Shown here: piece by piece, positions 27,510-37,612 of the stretch
Numbering within the stretch: the stretch's first letter is position 1
Layout of the letters: each line of letters begins with the position of its first letter
Origin: Pseudaquabacterium pictum
GTDB taxonomy: Bacteria; Pseudomonadota; Gammaproteobacteria; Burkholderiales; Burkholderiaceae_C
Assembly: GCF_005403045.1 (NCBI RefSeq)
Contig: NZ_BJCL01000027.1
Span: 1 to 38,979 of the forward strand
Direction of reading: 5' to 3'
DNA length: 38,979 nucleotides
Made by a program: the position numbers and the translations under genes
The notes under the pieces: model-generated
Seen by the model: the letters and a program-made list of their open reading frames with translations, nothing else
What the model was told of the DNA's origin: nothing
Database searches by the model: none

Positions 27510-30500
27510 TCAGTCGCGCAGCAGCGCCAGCATCTGCGCCGCATCCATCAACGTGCCGGCGGTGTCGCCGTCAGCGCCGGCCAGCACGCCGTCGGCCAGT
27601 GCGCGCTTGTGGTGGTGCAGCTGCACGATGCGGTCCTCGATCGAGCCCTGCGTCACCAGCCGGTAGACGGTGACCGGCCGCTGCTGGCCGATGCGGTGGG
27701 CGCGGCCGCTGGCCTGGTCTTCGGCGGCGGGGTTCCACCAGGGGTCGGCGATGATCACGTAGTCGGCCATGGTCAGGTTCAGGCCGAAGCCGCCGGCCTT
27801 CAGGCTGATCAGGAAGAAATCCCCCTCGCCGCCCTGGAAGGCCGCCACCCGCTGGGTGCGCTGCGCTGCCGGCGTGCTGCCGTCCAGGTACTGGTAGCGC
27901 AGGCCGGCGGCGTCCAGCCGGTCGCGCAGCAGCGCCAGGAAGTCGGTGAACTGGCTGAACACCAGCGCCTTGTGGCGGCCGGCCACCAGCTCCTGCGCCA
28001 GGCGCTCGAACTCCTGCACCTTGGCGCCGACCAGGCCCAGCTCGGGCGCCACCAGGCGCGGGTCGCAGGCGGCGCGGCGCAGCTTGGTCAGCGCCGCCAG
28101 GATGTGCATCTGCGCCTGGCCCGGCGCGCCGCCTTCCAGCGCCTGGGCCACGCTGGCCTCGGCCTGCTGGCGCAGGGCCTCCAGCAGCGCACGTTCCTTG
28201 GTGCCGGGCACCACCTCGTGCACGATCTCGGTGCGCGGCGGCAGGTCGGCCAGCACCTCGGCCTTGGTGCGGCGCAACAGGAATGGCGCCACCAGCCGGC
28301 GCAAACGGCGGCTGGCCGCCGCATCGCCATCGCGCTCGATCGGGCCGGCAAAGCGGGTGTTGAACTGCTCGGCACTGCCCAGCAGGCCCGGGTTCGCAAA
28401 GGCCATGATGGCCCACAGCTCGCCCAGCCGGTTCTCCACCGGCGTGCCGGTCAGCGCCAGCTTGAAGTCGGCCGCCAGCGCCTGGGCGGCACGGGCGCGG
28501 CGGGTGCCGGCGTTCTTGATCGCCTGCGCCTCGTCCAGCACCGCGGTGTGCCAGGGCCGGCCGGTCAGGATGTCGCCATCGAGCTGCAGCAGGCCGTAGC
28601 TGCACACCAGCACCTGGCCCGGGCCCAGGGCCTGCACCTGCTTGCGGCGGGCGGCCTGGCGGGCGCTGTCGGCCGGCGCGTCGCCGTCGGCTGGCGGGTT
28701 GTCGCTGTCATCGTCGGGTTCGGCCACCAGCGCCGTGTCGCCATACATCTCCACCTGCAGGCCGGGCGCGAAGCGCGCCGCCTCGGCCAGCCAGTTGCCG
28801 CAGACCGACGTGGGCGCCACCACCAGCGCCGGCCCGCCGGCGCTGCGCGCCAGCAGCAGGGCCAGGGTCTGCAGCGTCTTGCCCAGGCCCATGTCGTCGG
28901 CCAGCACCGCGCCGAAGCCGCTGGCCGCCAGCCGCATCAGCCACAGCCAGCCGCTGGCCTGGTAGTCGCGCAGCTCGGCGGCCAGGCCGGCGGGCACGGG
29001 ATAGGTCTGCGCCTGGGCGGCGGCCCAGGCCTCGCAGCGGCGTTGCCAAGCGGTGTCGCCGTCCAGGGCCGGCGCGCCGGCCTGGGCGCTCCAGGCCAGC
29101 GCGGCCAGCGCGGCCACGCGTTGCTGCTCGCCCTGCGGCGTGCTGATCGCCCGCAGGTCGGCCAGCTGCTGGCGCAGGGTGTCGCCCAGGGCCAGGAAGT
29201 CGCCGTCGCCCAGCGCCACGTAGCGGCGCTTGCCCTGGGCCACCAGTTCCAGCAGCTGCTTCAGGCGCAGCACCTCGCCGCCGTCCAGCGCCAGGCTGCC
29301 GTCCAGCTGCAGCCAGTCGCCCTGGCTCTTGACCTGCAGCGTCAGCTGCGGCGCGGCCACGCTGCGCACCCGCATCGGCTTGCCCTTGGGCCATTCGCTG
29401 ACGATGGTCTCGCCCAGGCCGGCCAGGGCTTCCACCACCGCCAGCGCCTGCTCGGGATCGTCCAGCGTCCAGGCATGGGCGCCGTCGTCCAGCCAGTCCA
29501 CCGCATTCACCAGCGCCCGCAGGTGGGCGCGCTCGGTGGCCAGGTCGCGCTTGGTCGACAGGGTGATGCCCTGGTGCACCGTGGTCACCCGCTCGCGGCC
29601 CAGGCCGGGCGCCTGGCGCGGGCCGAAGTCGCCGAAGGGCGCGGCCACCAGCCGCAGTGCCAGGCCGTCGCCCTGCGGCGTCAGCTCGGCGCGCAGCACC
29701 GCACTGGCCGGCACCTCGTGGCCGGCCTCGGCATCGCTGGCCAGCTGGAAGTGGGTGCCCAGCACCCGCAGGGCCGATTCCAGCTCGGCGCGCGCGGCCA
29801 CCGGCACCTGCCAGCCCTGGCTGACCAGCTCGGCCACCCGCAGCTGCGCCGGCGTCACCCGCACCAGGCGGGCCTGCTCGGGGCCGTCGCGCAGCAGCAG
29901 CACCTCGGGCTTGCCGGCCTCGCCGCTGCGGCGGCTGCGGGTCCAGGTGTCGTCGTCGTCCTCATCGTCGTCGGGCGCGTCGGCCGGGGCCACGTCGTCG
30001 GGGCGGATCGGGTCCAGCACCTTGAACTGCAGGTGGTCGCCGCGGGTCAGCACCTCCAGCTGCGGCAGGCCTTCGGTCACCTCCACCAGCTGCAGCGGCG
30101 CGTCGGCCCAGGCCACCTGCGGATGGCGCACCAGGGCCTGCACCGCCTGGGCCTTGTCCAGCGTGAGGCGGCCGCCGTAGGGCAGCTTCTTCACCGCGCG
30201 CAGCACGGCGGCATCGTGCGCCGGCAGGTCGGTGCGCTTGGCCAGCGCGGCCAGCGAGGCGGGCTTGGGCTTGCCCAGGCCGCGGGCGCCGGCCTTCTGC
30301 TCGAGCGGCTCGATGCGGCGCACGCGGCCATGGGCATCGGTCAGCACCGTCCAGATCAGCCGGTCGGCCAGGGCATCGGGCCCCGGCGCCGCCACGCCGC
30401 CGCCCACCGGGCCGAGTGCCACGATGGCGTTCAGCGCCTCGCGCCAGCGGTCGGTGGGCGCGCCGACCGGAAACGGCTGGGCCGCATCCGCCGGCGCCGG

Positions 30501-31775
30501 CGGCTGGCCCAGCAGCAGGGCGGCGCTGCGGCGCGTCAGCATCGCCAGCCAGGGCAGGCCGGCGTGCTCGAACCCCTGCGACAGCGCGCGCGATTCGGCC
30601 TCGAAGGGCGCCAGCTGCGGCGGCTGGTGGCCCAGCCAGGCGCCCAGCAGCCAGTGGCTGAGCTGCTGCAGCCCGTGCATGCGGCCGGTGCTGATGCCGT
30701 TGAGCAGCAGCCGCCGCGGGTTGCGCGGCGCGTCGCCCAGGCGCTGGTCGATGGCCTCTTGCCACACGCCCCAGAAGCTGTAGGCATCGGCGTCGCGCTT
30801 GCCGGCCTCGCCGGCGGCGAACTTGCGCGCCTTGGTCCAGGCCGCCGGGTCGGGCTGGGCGATCAGCCCCAGCAGGTAGACCCAGCTGGTGGGCTCGGCA
30901 AACAGCTGCTTGCGCCGGCCGCTGAGGGTGGCCGCCTCCTTCCAGGCCAGCTCGAAGGCGCGCACGCCGCTGGCCTGGTGGCCGGCGGCGATGTCGACCG
31001 CGGCGCGCAGCGCCTGGGCTTCGGGGAGATCGAGCCCGCGCAGCACCCGCAGGCAGGCATCACGCTGGCCGGCCAGCAGCAGGCGCTCGGCCAGGCGCAG
31101 GCGGTGGCCGTCGTGCAGCACGCCGGCATCGGGCGTGGCCTCGGCCAGCAGCCAGTCCCACAGCGGGCGGGTCACGCCTTCGGCATCGCCGCCCAGGTGG
31201 CGCAGCAGCGTGCCCAGCAGGCGGTGGCGCAGCTCCACATCCAGCGCGTTCCACAGCCCGGCGTCGAACGGGTCCAGCAGCGCTGCAGCCAGCAGCGCCG
31301 GATGCTCGGGCGAGGCCTGGCGGCTGAGCTGGCACAGCCGCTCGAAGGCCTGCGGCGTGCCGCCGGCCAGCACCACCACCCGGATCGCGCCGACCATGGC
31401 CTCGGGCGCAAACAGCTCCAGATGCCAGCTGTGGTCGAAGCGGTACAGCCGCCGCCAGCTGGCCCACCAGGCGCTGCGCGCGCGGTCGTCGCGCAACAGG
31501 GCCAGGAAACGCGGCCAACCCCGCTCCCGCGGCGCGAACCAGGGGCCCTGCGGCAGCGTGGCAGCCAGGCCGGCGGCCTGCAGCTCGCCCAGCAGCTTGC
31601 GCAGCTCCGGCCCGTGGAAGTGGGTGCCGCGGGCGGTGGAATGGTCGCCCAGGAACTCGGCCAGCCGGGTGATGTTCAGCGGCGCCTGCAGGAAGCACAG
31701 CGCGTCGAACACCGTCTGCGCATCGGGCGAGAGGGCGGGCAGGCCGGCAGTGGCGTCGTCGGGCAGATCGGGCAT
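27510..31775 (-). CDS. Large SNF2-family DEAD/DEAH-box helicase
   Basis: The 1421-residue protein has a C-terminal SNF2 ATPase from about residue 940. The Walker A is ADDMGLGKT (about 960), followed by VVAPTSVCGNW, motif II LDEAQAIKN (about 1080), LALTGTPVENRLGELWAIM, and the helicase C domain with FSQFTDFL, GFGLNLTMADYVIIADPWWNPAAEDQASGRAHRIGQ. The first 900 residues have no domain I recognise apart from an acidic patch (DDDEDDDD). ATP-driven translocation on DNA or remodelling of DNA-protein complexes is the family activity; the target here is unknown. The ATG at 31775 is followed by MPDLPDDATAGL. It is separate from the ureide operon downstream. Confidence 0.9.
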   Translation of the reverse strand: MPDLPDDATAGLPALSPDAQTVFDALCFLQAPLNITRLAEFLGDHSTARGTHFHGPELRKLLGELQAAGLAATLPQGPWFAPRERGWPRFLALLRDDRARSAWWASWRRLYRFDHSWHLELFAPEAMVGAIRVVVLAGGTPQAFERLCQLSRQASPEHPALLAAALLDPFDAGLWNALDVELRHRLLGTLLRHLGGDAEGVTRPLWDWLLAEATPDAGVLHDGHRLRLAERLLLAGQRDACLRVLRGLDLPEAQALRAAVDIAAGHQASGVRAFELAWKEAATLSGRRKQLFAEPTSWVYLLGLIAQPDPAAWTKARKFAAGEAGKRDADAYSFWGVWQEAIDQRLGDAPRNPRRLLLNGISTGRMHGLQQLSHWLLGAWLGHQPPQLAPFEAESRALSQGFEHAGLPWLAMLTRRSAALLLGQPPAPADAAQPFPVGAPTDRWREALNAIVALGPVGGGVAAPGPDALADRLIWTVLTDAHGRVRRIEPLEQKAGARGLGKPKPASLAALAKRTDLPAHDAAVLRAVKKLPYGGRLTLDKAQAVQALVRHPQVAWADAPLQLVEVTEGLPQLEVLTRGDHLQFKVLDPIRPDDVAPADAPDDDEDDDDTWTRSRRSGEAGKPEVLLLRDGPEQARLVRVTPAQLRVAELVSQGWQVPVAARAELESALRVLGTHFQLASDAEAGHEVPASAVLRAELTPQGDGLALRLVAAPFGDFGPRQAPGLGRERVTTVHQGITLSTKRDLATERAHLRALVNAVDWLDDGAHAWTLDDPEQALAVVEALAGLGETIVSEWPKGKPMRVRSVAAPQLTLQVKSQGDWLQLDGSLALDGGEVLRLKQLLELVAQGKRRYVALGDGDFLALGDTLRQQLADLRAISTPQGEQQRVAALAALAWSAQAGAPALDGDTAWQRRCEAWAAAQAQTYPVPAGLAAELRDYQASGWLWLMRLAASGFGAVLADDMGLGKTLQTLALLLARSAGGPALVVAPTSVCGNWLAEAARFAPGLQVEMYGDTALVAEPDDDSDNPPADGDAPADSARQAARRKQVQALGPGQVLVCSYGLLQLDGDILTGRPWHTAVLDEAQAIKNAGTRRARAAQALAADFKLALTGTPVENRLGELWAIMAFANPGLLGSAEQFNTRFAGPIERDGDAAASRRLRRLVAPFLLRRTKAEVLADLPPRTEIVHEVVPGTKERALLEALRQQAEASVAQALEGGAPGQAQMHILAALTKLRRAACDPRLVAPELGLVGAKVQEFERLAQELVAGRHKALVFSQFTDFLALLRDRLDAAGLRYQYLDGSTPAAQRTQRVAAFQGGEGDFFLISLKAGGFGLNLTMADYVIIADPWWNPAAEDQASGRAHRIGQQRPVTVYRLVTQGSIEDRIVQLHHHKRALADGVLAGADGDTAGTLMDAAQMLALLRD

Positions 31776-31823
31776 GGTTGGCCGGCAGTGTAGGAGGGTG
31801 CTGCCGCCGCCGATTGCGCTAGA

Positions 31824-31840
31824 CTTCGCTTGGCGCGAAG
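31824..31840. promoter_or_regulatory. Candidate LysR-type binding dyad CTTCGC-N5-GCGAAG
   Basis: The 17-bp element is a perfect 6-bp inverted repeat with a 5-nt centre, and it contains a T-N11-A core (31826-31838), the usual LysR box shape. It lies in the 236-nt gap between the divergent helicase and LysR genes. No other clear element was seen in that gap apart from a weak TAGACT just upstream. Confidence 0.4.
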
Positions 31841-32011
31841 GCTCGGTTCACATCTTCCGTGCAAGCGGTGGGCAGCCTTCGCGCATCATCGGTGCGTGGC
31901 ACCTGCCGGCCCCTGGCCCCACCCGGGCCGACCCCAACGCCCCCGCCCACGCTCACCGGTGTGAGGCGGCGGCGCTGCCGGCCGGTGCCACACCCCGCCG
32001 ATCGACCGGCC

Positions 32012-32974
32012 ATGCGCTTCGACCTGATCACCCTCAACCTCGTGCTGGCCATCGCCGACACCCGCAGCATCACCCGCGGCGCCGCGCACGAGCACCTGGC
32101 GCTGGCGGCGGCCAGCAAGCGCCTGTCCGATCTGGAAAGCCGCCTGGGCGTGGCGCTGTTCGAGCGCCGCGCCCGCGGTGTCGACCTGACCGAGGCCGGC
32201 CGCGCGCTGGTGCGCCACATCCGCTCGCTCAATGCCAGCCTGCATGCGCTGGAGAGCGAGGTGGTGGAGTTCTCGCGCGGCATCAAGGGCCATTTGCGCA
32301 TTGCCGCCAATGCCAGCGCCATCACCGAATGCCTGCCGGCCGACCTGGCCGCCTTCAGCCAGGCCCACCCGGGCATCCGCATCAGCCTGGAAGACCTGAC
32401 CAGCGCCGAGGTGCAGGCGGCCGTGGCCGAAGGCCGCGCCGATGTCGGCATCTTCGTGCCGCCGCAGCACGACGGCCGGCTGAGCAGCCGCCACTACCGC
32501 GATGGTGAGCTGGCGGTGCTGGTGCCGCGCGACCATGTGCTGGCGCGGCGATCCGGCGTGCCGTTCGACGCGCTGCTGGATTTCGACATCGTCGGCCTGC
32601 ACCTGGGCGCCGCGGTGCATGAGCAGATGCGCGAGCGCGCCCAGGCCCTGGGCCGCACCCTGAACGTGCGGCTGCAGGTGCGCGGCTTCGACGCCATCGC
32701 CCAGCTGGTGGAAGCCGGCCTGGGCGTGGCGGTGCTGCCGGCGGTGGTGGCCCAGCGCTTTGCCCGCATCTTCGCGGTGCAGCCGCTGGCCTTGCAGGAA
32801 GACTGGGCGAAGCGCCCCTACCTGCTGGCGGTGCGCACCCAGGAGGTGCTGCCGGCGGTGGTGCAGCGCTTCGTTGAATCCCTCTGCCCGCCGCCCGCTT
32901 CCAGCAACCCCGCCGACACCCCCGCGCCGGCCGCCGCCGCGCCACAATCACACCCCCGCCCGAGGACGCCATGA
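32012..32974 (+). CDS. LysR-family transcriptional regulator
   Basis: The 320-residue protein starts [20 protein letters not shown]. It has a LysR helix-turn-helix (about residues 15-65, with [32 protein letters not shown]) and a LysR substrate domain (about 90-295, [21 protein letters not shown]). The tail is rich in proline and alanine. The stop codon overlaps the leuC start as ATGA, so the regulator is coupled to the leucine genes. Control of leucine biosynthesis is possible, but the effector is not evident; the gene position may be only a conserved arrangement in Burkholderiales. Confidence 0.88.
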   Translation: MRFDLITLNLVLAIADTRSITRGAAHEHLALAAASKRLSDLESRLGVALFERRARGVDLTEAGRALVRHIRSLNASLHALESEVVEFSRGIKGHLRIAANASAITECLPADLAAFSQAHPGIRISLEDLTSAEVQAAVAEGRADVGIFVPPQHDGRLSSRHYRDGELAVLVPRDHVLARRSGVPFDALLDFDIVGLHLGAAVHEQMRERAQALGRTLNVRLQVRGFDAIAQLVEAGLGVAVLPAVVAQRFARIFAVQPLALQEDWAKRPYLLAVRTQEVLPAVVQRFVESLCPPPASSNPADTPAPAAAAPQSHPRPRTP

Positions 32975-34398
32975 CCGCTGCACGCACGCTCTATGACAAG
33001 CTCTGGGACGACCATGTCGTCCACACCGAGGACGACGGCACCGCCACCCTCTACATCGACCGCCACCTGGTGCATGAGGTGACCAGCCCGCAGGCCTTCG
33101 AGGGCCTGCGCCTGGCCGGCCGCAAGGTGTGGCGCGTCAGCTCCATCGTGGCCACCGCCGACCACAACACCCCCACCACCGGCTGGGAGCGCGGCTATGA
33201 CGGCATCACCGACCCCACCAGCAAGCAGCAGGTGGTGACGCTGGACGCCAACATCGCCGCCTTCGGCGCTGCGGCCTACTTCCCCTTCCTGGACAAGCGC
33301 CAGGGCATCGTGCACGTCATCGGCCCGGAGCAGGGCGCCACCCTGCCGGGCATGACGGTGGTATGCGGCGACAGCCACACCAGCACCCATGGCGCCTTCG
33401 GCGCGCTGGCCCACGGCATCGGCACCAGCGAGGTCGAGCATGTGCTGGCCACCCAGACCCTGCTGGCCAAGAAGGCGAAGAACATGCTGGTGAAGGTGGA
33501 AGGCACCCTCACCAAGGGGCTGACTGCCAAGGACATCGTGCTGGCCATCATCGGCAGGATCGGCACCGCTGGCGGCACCGGCTACACCATCGAGTTCGGC
33601 GGCAGCGCCATCCGCGCGCTCAGCATGGAAGGCCGCATGACGGTGTGCAACATGGCCATCGAGGCCGGCGCCCGCGCCGGCCTGGTGGGTGTGGACGAAA
33701 CCACCATCAACTACGTCAAGGGCCGGCCCTTCGCGCCCAAGGGCGTGGAGTTCGACCACGCCGCGGCGCTGTGGCGCACGCTGCGCAGCGACGAGGGCGC
33801 GCACTTCGACGCCGTCGTCGAGATCGACGCCAGCGCCCTGAAGCCGCAAGTCACCTGGGGCACCAGCCCGGAGATGGTGCTGTCCATCGACGACCGCGTG
33901 CCCGATCCTGACAAGGAGAAGGACGACGTCAAGCGTGGCGCCATCGAGCGGGCCCTGGTCTACATGGGCCTGGAGCCGAACAAGCCGATCGCCGACATCC
34001 GCATCGACAAGGTCTTCATCGGCAGCTGCACCAACAGCCGCATCGAGGACATGCGCGAGGCCGCCGCGGTGGTGCGCCGCATCGGCGGCCGGGTGGCGTC
34101 CAACGTCAAGCTGGCGATGGTGGTGCCCGGCTCGGGCCTGGTGAAGGCGCAAGCCGAGGCCGAGGGCCTGCACGAGGTGTTCAAGGCCGCCGGCTTCGAG
34201 TGGCGCGAGCCCGGCTGCAGCATGTGCCTGGCGATGAACGCCGACCGGCTGGAACCCGGTGAACGCTGCGCCAGCACCAGCAACCGCAACTTCGAAGGCC
34301 GGCAGGGCAACGGCGGCCGCACCCACCTGGTCAGCCCGGCCATGGCCGCCGCCGCGGCCTTGAACGGCCACTTCGTCGACATCCGCCGCATCGCCTGA
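32971..34398 (+). CDS. leuC: 3-isopropylmalate dehydratase, large subunit
   Basis: This 475-residue aconitase-family protein isomerises 2- to 3-isopropylmalate in leucine synthesis, with LeuD. It begins [20 protein letters not shown]. The [4Fe-4S] ligands are Cys353 ([14 protein letters not shown]), Cys416 and Cys419 ([10 protein letters not shown]). The substrate region [26 protein letters not shown] is present. GAGG precedes the ATG, which overlaps the LysR stop. Length and residues fit LeuC and not AcnA/AcnB. Confidence 0.96.
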   Translation: MTAARTLYDKLWDDHVVHTEDDGTATLYIDRHLVHEVTSPQAFEGLRLAGRKVWRVSSIVATADHNTPTTGWERGYDGITDPTSKQQVVTLDANIAAFGAAAYFPFLDKRQGIVHVIGPEQGATLPGMTVVCGDSHTSTHGAFGALAHGIGTSEVEHVLATQTLLAKKAKNMLVKVEGTLTKGLTAKDIVLAIIGRIGTAGGTGYTIEFGGSAIRALSMEGRMTVCNMAIEAGARAGLVGVDETTINYVKGRPFAPKGVEFDHAAALWRTLRSDEGAHFDAVVEIDASALKPQVTWGTSPEMVLSIDDRVPDPDKEKDDVKRGAIERALVYMGLEPNKPIADIRIDKVFIGSCTNSRIEDMREAAAVVRRIGGRVASNVKLAMVVPGSGLVKAQAEAEGLHEVFKAAGFEWREPGCSMCLAMNADRLEPGERCASTSNRNFEGRQGNGGRTHLVSPAMAAAAALNGHFVDIRRIA

Positions 34399-34409
34399 AG
34401 GAGACCGCC

Positions 34410-34532
34410 ATGACCCGCATCGTCATCGCCATCGCCGCCGTGCTGGCCCTGAGCGCCTGCAACACCATCAAGGGTGTCGGCCAGGACATCAAGAAGGCCG
34501 GTGAGACCATCGAAGGCGCCGCCAGGAAGTAA
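34410..34532 (+). CDS. ecnB: Entericidin-like small lipoprotein
   Basis: A 40-residue protein, translated [20 protein letters not shown] and then a charged tail with [19 protein letters not shown]. The lipobox LSAC predicts lipidation at Cys17. The short hydrophobic signal and the KGVGQD-type core are the entericidin A/B pattern. AGGAGA lies 7 nt before the ATG. It fits neatly between leuC (11-nt gap) and leuD (11-nt gap). The function is unclear; entericidins have been linked to envelope stress and cell lysis. Confidence 0.85.
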   Translation: MTRIVIAIAAVLALSACNTIKGVGQDIKKAGETIEGAARK

Positions 34533-34543
34533 CGAGGATCACC

Positions 34544-35191
34544 ATGCAAGCATTCACCGTGCACCAGGGCCTGGTGGCCCCGATGGACCGCGCCAACGTC
34601 GACACCGACGCCATCATCCCGAAGCAGTTCCTGAAGTCGATCGCCCGCTCGGGCTTCGGCCCCAACCTGTTCGACGAATGGCGCTACCTGGACAAGGGCG
34701 AGCCCGGCCAGGACCCGGCCAGCCGCCGGCCCAACCCCGACTTCGTGCTGAACCAGCCGCGCTATGCCGGCGCCAGCGTGCTGCTGGCGCGCAGCAACTT
34801 CGGCTGCGGCTCCAGCCGCGAGCACGCGCCCTGGGCGCTGGACCAGTACGGCTTCCGCGCCATCATCGCACCCAGCTACGCCGACATCTTCTTCAACAAC
34901 TGCTTCAAGAACGGCCTGCTGCCCATCGTGCTGCCCGAGGCCGCGGTGTCCCGCCTGTTCGACGCGGTGGCGGCCTTCCCCGGCTACCGCCTGACCATCG
35001 ACCTGCCGCGCCAGGTGGTGGTGCAGCCCGACGGTGCCGAGATCCCGTTCGAGGTGCAGGCCTTCCGCAAATACTGCCTGGTCAACGGCTTCGACGACAT
35101 CGGCTTGACGCTGCGGCATGCCGACAAGATCAAGGCGTTTGAAGCCGAGCGCATCGCCCGCATGCCCTGGCTGGCCCACAAAGAACTCTGA
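34544..35191 (+). CDS. leuD: 3-isopropylmalate dehydratase, small subunit
   Basis: The 215-residue swivel-domain subunit partners LeuC. It contains [20 protein letters not shown] near the N-terminus and [20 protein letters not shown] and [20 protein letters not shown] further on, all conserved in LeuD. GAGGA lies just upstream of the ATG. leuB follows after 14 nt. Confidence 0.96.
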   Translation: MQAFTVHQGLVAPMDRANVDTDAIIPKQFLKSIARSGFGPNLFDEWRYLDKGEPGQDPASRRPNPDFVLNQPRYAGASVLLARSNFGCGSSREHAPWALDQYGFRAIIAPSYADIFFNNCFKNGLLPIVLPEAAVSRLFDAVAAFPGYRLTIDLPRQVVVQPDGAEIPFEVQAFRKYCLVNGFDDIGLTLRHADKIKAFEAERIARMPWLAHKEL

Positions 35192-35205
35192 ACCCGAGGA
35201 ACCCC

Positions 35206-36306
35206 ATGAAGATCGCGATCCTGCCCGGCGACGGCATCGGCACCGAGATCATGGCCGAGGCCGTCAAGGTCCTGGCCGTGCTCGATTTGAAGTTCGAGAC
35301 CGAGACCGCCCTGGTCGGCGGCGCCGCCTACGAGGCCCATGGCCATCCGCTGCCCGAGGGCACGCTGAACCTGGCGAAGGCCGCCGATGCGGTGCTGTTC
35401 GGCGCCGTGGGCGACTGGAAGTACGACAAGCTCGAGCGCCAGTTCCGGCCGGAGCAGGCCATCCTGGGGCTGCGCAAGCACCTGGGCCTGTTCGCCAACT
35501 TCCGTCCGGCGATCTGCTACGAGCAACTGACCCATGCCTCGTCGCTCAAGCCGGAACTGGTGGCGGGCCTCGACATCCTGATCATCCGCGAACTCACCGG
35601 CGACATCTACTTCGGTCAGCCCCGCGGCCGCCGGGTGGCGATCGACGGCCATTTCCCCGGTGCCGAGGAAGCCTTCGACACCATGCGCTACAGCAAGCCC
35701 GAGATCGAGCGCATCGCCCACGTGGCCTTCCAGGCCGCACGCCGCCGCAACAAGAAGGTGACCTCGGTCGACAAGGCCAACGTGCTGGAGACCTTCCAGT
35801 TCTGGAAGGACGTGGTCACCGAGGTGCATGCCCAGTACCCCGATGTGGCGCTGGAGCACATGTACGTGGACAACGCGGCGATGCAACTGGTCAAGGCGCC
35901 CAAGGCCTTCGACGTGGTGGTCACCGGCAACATGTTCGGCGACATCCTGAGCGACGAGGCGGCGATGCTGACCGGCTCGATCGGCATGCTGCCCAGCGCA
36001 TCGTTGGACAAATCCAACAAAGGCCTGTACGAACCCAGCCACGGCAGCGCACCCGACATCGCGGGCAAGGGCGTGGCCAATCCGCTGGCTACAATCCTGT
36101 CCGCTGCCATGATGCTCCGCTACACCCTCAACCAGCCCGAAGCTGCCGACCGCATCGAATCTGCGGTCAAGGCGGTGCTGTCCGCCGGTCTGCGCACCGG
36201 CGACATCTGGTCCGAGGGAACGCAGCGGGTGGGCACGCGCGCGATGGGCGATGCCGTCGTCGCCGCGCTGTCCGGCAAAACCATCACCACCATTACCAAG
36301 GGCTAG
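35206..36306 (+). CDS. leuB: 3-isopropylmalate dehydrogenase
   Basis: The 366-residue NAD-dependent enzyme oxidises and decarboxylates 3-isopropylmalate to 2-oxoisocaproate. It opens [20 protein letters not shown]. It has [14 protein letters not shown], the metal/substrate segment [28 protein letters not shown] and [21 protein letters not shown] for NAD binding. The length is normal (E. coli LeuB is 363). GAGGA precedes the start. Confidence 0.96.
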   Translation: MKIAILPGDGIGTEIMAEAVKVLAVLDLKFETETALVGGAAYEAHGHPLPEGTLNLAKAADAVLFGAVGDWKYDKLERQFRPEQAILGLRKHLGLFANFRPAICYEQLTHASSLKPELVAGLDILIIRELTGDIYFGQPRGRRVAIDGHFPGAEEAFDTMRYSKPEIERIAHVAFQAARRRNKKVTSVDKANVLETFQFWKDVVTEVHAQYPDVALEHMYVDNAAMQLVKAPKAFDVVVTGNMFGDILSDEAAMLTGSIGMLPSASLDKSNKGLYEPSHGSAPDIAGKGVANPLATILSAAMMLRYTLNQPEAADRIESAVKAVLSAGLRTGDIWSEGTQRVGTRAMGDAVVAALSGKTITTITKG

Positions 36307-36311
36307 TCAGC

Positions 36312-36373
36312 TCCGGATCGTCTCGCCCCTTTGGACCCCGGCGACACGAGCCGGGGAACCTGGGGTCCGGATC
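36312..36373 (+). promoter_or_regulatory. Structured leuB-asd spacer with competing hairpins
   Basis: In the 86-nt gap, CCCCGGC (36336-36342) can pair with GCCGGGG (36350-36356), or the overlapping GGACCCC (36333-36339) can pair with GGGGTCC (36362-36368). The two pairings exclude each other. The 8-mer TCCGGATC occurs as a direct repeat on each side (36312-36319 and 36366-36373). It could be an RNA stability or attenuation element, or a leftover of duplication. No terminator T-tract is seen. Confidence 0.35.
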
Positions 36374-36392
36374 TGTACTGAAAGGCTTTGAC

Positions 36393-37520
36393 ATGGCACT
36401 CGTAGGATTGGTCGGCTGGCGCGGCATGGTCGGCTCGGTGTTGATGGACCGCATGCAGGCCGAAGGTGACTTCGCCCTGATCGAACCGGTGTTCTTCTCG
36501 ACGTCCGACGCTGGCGGCAAGGCGCCGGCGATGGCGAAGAACGAGACGACGCTGAAGAGCGCGTACGACATCGACGCGCTCAAGCGCTGCGACATCGTCA
36601 TCACCTGCCAGGGTGGCGACTACACCACCGAGGTGTTTCCCAAGCTGCGCGCTGCTGGCTGGACCGGTCACTGGATCGACGCCGCCAGCACCCTGCGCAT
36701 GGACCCGAGCGCGGTCATCATCCTCGACCCGGTGAACATGCCGGTGATCAAGCAAGCGCTGACCAAGGGTGGCAAGAACTGGATCGGCGGCAACTGCACC
36801 GTCAGCTGCATGCTGATGGGCGTGGGCGCGCTGTACAAGGCCGGCCTGGTCGAGTGGATGAGCACCCAGACCTACCAGGCGGCCTCGGGCGGCGGCGCGC
36901 AGCACATGCGCGAGCTGCTGACCCAGTACGGCACGCTCAACGCCTCGGTCAAGGCCCTGCTCGACGACCCCAAGAGCGCCATTCTGGAGATCGACCGCCA
37001 GGTGGCGGCCACCCAGCGCGGCCTGTCGGCCGAGCAGACCGCCAACTTCGGCGTGCCGCTGGGCGGCTCGTTGATCCCCTGGATCGACAAGGATCTGGGC
37101 AACGGCGTGTCGAAGGAAGAATGGAAGGGCATGGCCGAGACCAACAAGATCCTCGGCCAGGGTGAAGGCTTCGGCTCGGCCGCGGTGCCGGTCGATGGCT
37201 TCTGCGTGCGCGTGGGCGCGATGCGCTGCCACAGCCAGGCACTCACCTTCAAGCTGAAGAAGGACGTGCCGCTGGCCGACATCGAGGCCATGATCGCCGC
37301 CGACAACGCCTGGGTGAAGCTGGTGCCCAACACCCGCGAGGCCACCATCCGCGACCTGACGCCGGTGGCCGTGACCGGCACGATGACCATCCCCGTGGGC
37401 CGTGTGCGCAAGCTGGCCATGGGCCCCGAGTACCTGGGCGCCTTCACCATCGGCGACCAGCTGCTCTGGGGCGCTGCCGAGCCGCTGCGTCGCATGCTGC
37501 GCATCCTGATCGACGCCTGA
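36393..37520 (+). CDS. asd: Aspartate-semialdehyde dehydrogenase
   Basis: The 375-residue NADP-dependent enzyme makes aspartate semialdehyde for lysine/diaminopimelate, threonine and methionine. It begins [20 protein letters not shown] (Rossmann loop). The catalytic cysteine is Cys135 ([12 protein letters not shown]), matching the E. coli position. Other segments are [20 protein letters not shown] and [19 protein letters not shown]. The ATG at 36393 follows AAAGG; a longer open frame upstream is only leuB in another frame. Confidence 0.96.
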   Translation: MALVGLVGWRGMVGSVLMDRMQAEGDFALIEPVFFSTSDAGGKAPAMAKNETTLKSAYDIDALKRCDIVITCQGGDYTTEVFPKLRAAGWTGHWIDAASTLRMDPSAVIILDPVNMPVIKQALTKGGKNWIGGNCTVSCMLMGVGALYKAGLVEWMSTQTYQAASGGGAQHMRELLTQYGTLNASVKALLDDPKSAILEIDRQVAATQRGLSAEQTANFGVPLGGSLIPWIDKDLGNGVSKEEWKGMAETNKILGQGEGFGSAAVPVDGFCVRVGAMRCHSQALTFKLKKDVPLADIEAMIAADNAWVKLVPNTREATIRDLTPVAVTGTMTIPVGRVRKLAMGPEYLGAFTIGDQLLWGAAEPLRRMLRILIDA

Positions 37521-37612
37521 GTGCTGCGGGCGGCTGGCGCCGGTTGGCACATGGCAACATACGGCTTTGGCCGGCTGCAAGCCGCCGGCTGCGGGTCTGT
37601 TGTGGAGACGCC

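Noticed and set aside
26967-31793. A 1608-codon open frame on the plus strand opposite atzF and the helicase gene.
   Set aside because: It is an antisense shadow created by GC-rich codon bias; the minus-strand frames have clear homology and motifs, while this one is low-complexity Gln/His/Arg/Ala-rich.
37536-37600. GCCGGC repeats before fimV as an asd terminator.
   Set aside because: Short palindromes are expected by chance in this GC-rich DNA, and no T-tract follows.
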